Below, piece by piece: positions 8,164-8,337 of a stretch of DNA of 8,337 bases. Source of the stretch: an uncultured Curvibacter sp. (GTDB lineage: Bacteria > Pseudomonadota > Gammaproteobacteria > Burkholderiales > Burkholderiaceae). Numbering within the stretch: the stretch's first letter is position 1; each line of letters opens with the position of its first letter. Below the pieces are notes generated by a model. It made no database searches. It was not told the DNA's origin and saw only the letters and a program-made list of their open reading frames with translations. A program made the position numbers and the translations under genes. Location of the stretch: positions 1 through 8,337 of the forward strand of contig CAMLNH010000111.1 of assembly GCA_946481355.1 (NCBI GenBank), read 5' to 3'.

Positions 8164-8337
8164 ATGACTGTTTTTCGTTTCCCGGTATTCCTGCTGGCCA
8201 CCCTGCTGGCCGGTGCTCCGGCCTGGGCCCAGGGTCTGCGCACGCCCGGCGCGACCACGCCTGCACCGCCCCTGACTGAGCCCACGGTACTGGTGCCTGG
8301 TGTGCGCTCGGCCGATTTCATTGTGGCCGTGGTCAAT
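8164..8337 (+). CDS. surA: Periplasmic chaperone / peptidyl-prolyl isomerase SurA, N-terminal part only
   Basis: SurA is the periplasmic chaperone that escorts unfolded outer-membrane proteins, including LptD, to the BAM complex. Only 58 codons are present before the right edge. They show a Sec signal peptide with the hydrophobic core FPVFLLATLLAGAPA and a likely cleavage after AWA (residue 22), a Pro/Thr-rich linker, and then ADFIVAVVN (about 50-58), the opening of the SurA N-terminal chaperone domain. The parvulin domains lie outside the window. The ATG is 3 bases after the lptD stop (TGATCCATG) and lacks a clear ribosome site, which points to translation coupled to lptD. The lptD-surA order is conserved in many proteobacteria and supports the name strongly despite the truncation. 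Confidence 0.88.
   Translation, partial: MTVFRFPVFLLATLLAGAPAWAQGLRTPGATTPAPPLTEPTVLVPGVRSADFIVAVVN

Overview
The window is chromosomal DNA from a GC-rich Gram-negative bacterium, most likely a betaproteobacterium of the order Burkholderiales and possibly Comamonadaceae. This rests on the strong G/C preference at third codon positions, the presence of an outer-membrane LPS export gene (lptD) followed directly by surA, the divergent amgK-type kinase, and the style of the proteins. The placement is inferred from gene content and protein character; no database search was run.

Layout. (1) Positions 1-386, minus strand: the N-terminal part of an MFS transporter of the metabolite:H+ symporter (MHS) type, cut by the window edge. 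(2) A 79-bp divergent spacer, the only clear non-coding gap, with AT-rich promoter-like elements. (3) Positions 466-2792, plus strand: a probable two-gene operon of an M20 zinc dipeptidase-like enzyme and a monoacylglycerol-lipase-like alpha/beta hydrolase. (4) Positions 2799-5771, minus strand: three tightly packed genes, in transcription order an amgK-like sugar kinase, rsmE (16S rRNA U1498 methyltransferase) and an MFS transporter of unknown substrate that ends 6 bp from the convergent hydrolase. (5) Positions 5770-8337, plus strand: lptD, then surA running off the right edge.

How the genes fit together. LptD and SurA belong to one process: SurA is the periplasmic chaperone that delivers outer-membrane proteins, LptD among them, to the BAM complex, and LptD places LPS in the outer leaflet. 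AmgK, divergent from lptD, phosphorylates MurNAc at the anomeric position in peptidoglycan recycling, so the right half is a cell-envelope locus. Its usual partner murU is not next to amgK here; rsmE and an MFS gene occupy the downstream positions. The left half looks like nutrient uptake and hydrolysis (transporter, peptidase, esterase), with substrates that cannot be read from sequence.

The window is mostly ordinary core genome. I see no CRISPR array, insertion sequence, tRNA, rRNA, phage gene or obvious foreign segment, and no clearly undescribed system. The points most worth a second look are the overlapping divergent start codons of amgK and lptD inside a 13-bp palindrome, the absence of murU beside amgK, and an LptD with a single predicted disulfide pair and a Gly/Gln-rich insertion.
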